In this document: piece by piece, positions 62,291 through 64,000 of the stretch
How positions within the stretch are numbered: position 1 is the stretch's first letter
Layout: each line of letters starts with the position of its first letter
NCBI GenBank assembly: GCA_018697195.1
Contig: CM031857.1
Span: forward strand, 65,149,972-65,213,971
DNA length: 64,000 nt
DNA from: Certhia americana
Taxonomy: Eukaryota > Chordata > Aves > Passeriformes > Certhiidae
Direction of reading: 5' to 3'
Made by a program: the position numbers and the translations under genes
Notes under the pieces: generated by a model
Told to the model about the DNA's origin: nothing
The model's database searches: none
Seen by the model: only the letters and a program-made list of their open reading frames with translations

Positions 62291-64000
62291 CCCACTCCCT
62301 TATTGGTTTTTCCTACCAAGAACAAAGCAATGTAAAAATGAACATGAATCTACTGCTTGCTCATCTGGACACCCTGCAAAGAATGTGAAGTCTTAAATTC
62401 AAACCACTGTTCATTACCTATTGACACCAAAATATCCAGTACCCAAGGGACAGGACTTCAATCCTTCCAAAACGATGGACTACCTATCATGTTACACCTG
62501 CCGCCACACTCACATGTCCTATGGCCATTTACTCAGCCATACAAAGAGAGTGAAGGATTAAGTCTGCCCACTCTACTTGCTTCTTTAACTCAGTATTTGC
62601 CTTCATTTTGAACTACTCTAACAACTCTCCATGAGAGACATGCCCAAGTGCTTGCCCAAAGTAATGTGGATAAAAGTATAAAAATATCACTTGATCTTGG
62701 GATGAAACTAGTTTTTGTCTTATTCTACATGGCAGGATATCACACTATTTCTTATAGGGATGCAGTGAAAATTGAAGGATACCATATGAACTAGCAACAT
62801 TTTACATAACTGGGAGACTACTGTCTCTGCTGGAGTTCCATACTAATTCTAGCATTAGTATCTGGCTTTTACTTTATTTTCTTTTAAAAAAGTAGTAATT
62901 TCACATCTTTACTAATACCAATAATAATTATTCTTATTTTACAGGATATGGTGAATAAAACCCATTAAGTCACACAAACTAGCCTTTCCTCTCTTGATGC
63001 CTCCAAGTATTTTCAAATATTGCAATTTTCACACTCTTGAGTAAAAGATCCCACTGGTTTGAATAGGCACGCAGTTGGGCAATCTGTCCAATGACACAAA
63101 TGTTTGCAGGATTAAAAACTATGTCTACTATGGGGTAAAAAAAAGGATCTTGCAGAGATATTGGAAATTCTGCCAAAATCAGAAGGGATTCATTGCAGGG
63201 AGTCTAGCATTCATCTACTGTTCAGGTTCTCCAGCATCCACAGCAACAACCAGACAATCTCAGATTTTACCTACCTAGACTTCTATGCTAGTAAAACTGT
63301 CATAAAAAATTGAATTTTTGCTGGCAATTCTAGTTTAGGGACTTGTTCTCTCCACATCTCTTGAAAAAACATCAGGAATGCTAATATCATGCCCTAGCAC
63401 ACCTAGCTTCTAAAAAGTATAGACTCCTAAGGGAGGATTCCTAAGTTCTTTTATAGTCCAACTTACCTACACAACTAAGAACCAGCTAATTTTTTTCATC
63501 ATAAACATGTGCAGAACCCCCCAAGGGAAAATTTCTAAGTACCAGCAAGTAGTGAACAGCAAATAGGTTTTAAAACACAAGAGCAGTAGCTGAGACAACC
63601 TAAAGGAAAGTAAGGAGTAGCAACTCATTAAGCAGGGCTAACTTAATTGTGGGTGATCATTTGACCATATCCCAGATTTAATTATATTAACGTTATTATC
63701 TGGTTTTGAATTATATTGATCACAGATGGAATATAGTTTCTGAGATAGGTGCTGTCTCATCAAATTGTAGTCTCTTCCTGCCTTAAATAAGCAATCCCAG
63801 CTGCCTTGCTTAACTATTGCAATTCCTGGACAATCAAAGCAGAGAGGTCAGCACCTCTGAAAACCTACTCAGGCAGAGCTACTTTGCCTTGTTTAGGCAC
63901 CTTCCTTTCTCAATTGCCTGTACAGGCTCATAACTGCTCCCAAAGGACAGAACCATCTGCCTAAGAGAGGAGTTTCTCTCCTGCTTGCTTTCCATGTACA

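Larger units (their letters stand above)
38301..64000 (-). other. DACH1: Large DACH1 intron, distal part (continues past the window)
   Basis: This is presumed to be the same intron, since I find none of the upstream DACH1 coding segments (for example the Ser/Pro-rich middle region) here. It contains four CR1 fragments, MIR-type and tRNA-like SINE remnants, homopolymer runs, and many non-repetitive blocks that look like conserved noncoding elements. These are listed separately. An upstream exon or an alternative promoter could be missed by eye. Confidence 0.65.

Noticed and set aside
61960..62325. 121-codon minus-strand open frame
   Set aside because: It coincides with a CR1 3' untranslated fragment and is not coding.
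1..64000. Endogenous retrovirus or other viral insertion
   Set aside because: No paired terminal repeats, primer-binding site or recognisable viral protein motifs were seen on either strand.

Overview
This window looks like avian nuclear DNA. It is AT-rich and intron-dominated, with sparse CR1 retroposon fragments ending in the bird-type terminal octamer repeat, and no bacterial-style gene packing. The only gene I can support is DACH1 (dachshund family transcription cofactor 1), read right to left on the minus strand. Four consecutive coding exons are visible: 23141-22990, 14554-14407, 10180-10037 and 9575-9507. All have AG acceptors and GT donors. Their phases chain without a break, giving 513 nt or exactly 171 codons. 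They encode the conserved segment before the C-terminal Dachshund domain, the helical C-terminal domain (Dachbox-C/DD2, the protein-interaction part), and the linker leading to the C-terminus. The last roughly 12 residues and the 3' UTR were not found and probably lie left of position 1. All exons for the N-terminal half (including the Ski/Sno/Dac DNA-binding domain) would lie right of 64000.

Layout. 1-9506 is read as part of the terminal intron, with several long purine-rich stretches on the + strand. 9507-23141 holds the four exons and introns of 461, 4226 and 8435 bp. 23142-64000 is one intron of more than 40.8 kb, or its visible part. It contains four CR1 fragments, one good and one weaker ancient MIR-type SINE, a tRNA-like SINE remnant, microsatellites and homopolymers, and an AT minisatellite near 28.1 kb. 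It also contains a GGAA/GGAATG tandem block near 58.2 kb and a series of non-repetitive, CpG-retaining, homeodomain-site-rich blocks between 38.3 and 60.7 kb. These blocks are my best candidates for conserved intronic enhancers, because DACH1 in vertebrates is known for long-range and intronic conserved regulatory elements.

There is no operon, CRISPR array, intact mobile element, convincing functional tRNA or rRNA gene, or recognised second protein-coding gene. I do not see a new molecular system. The most interesting material is the candidate regulatory architecture inside the large intron and a few unusual short repeats. Conservation claims are inferences from composition and motif content; no alignment was possible.
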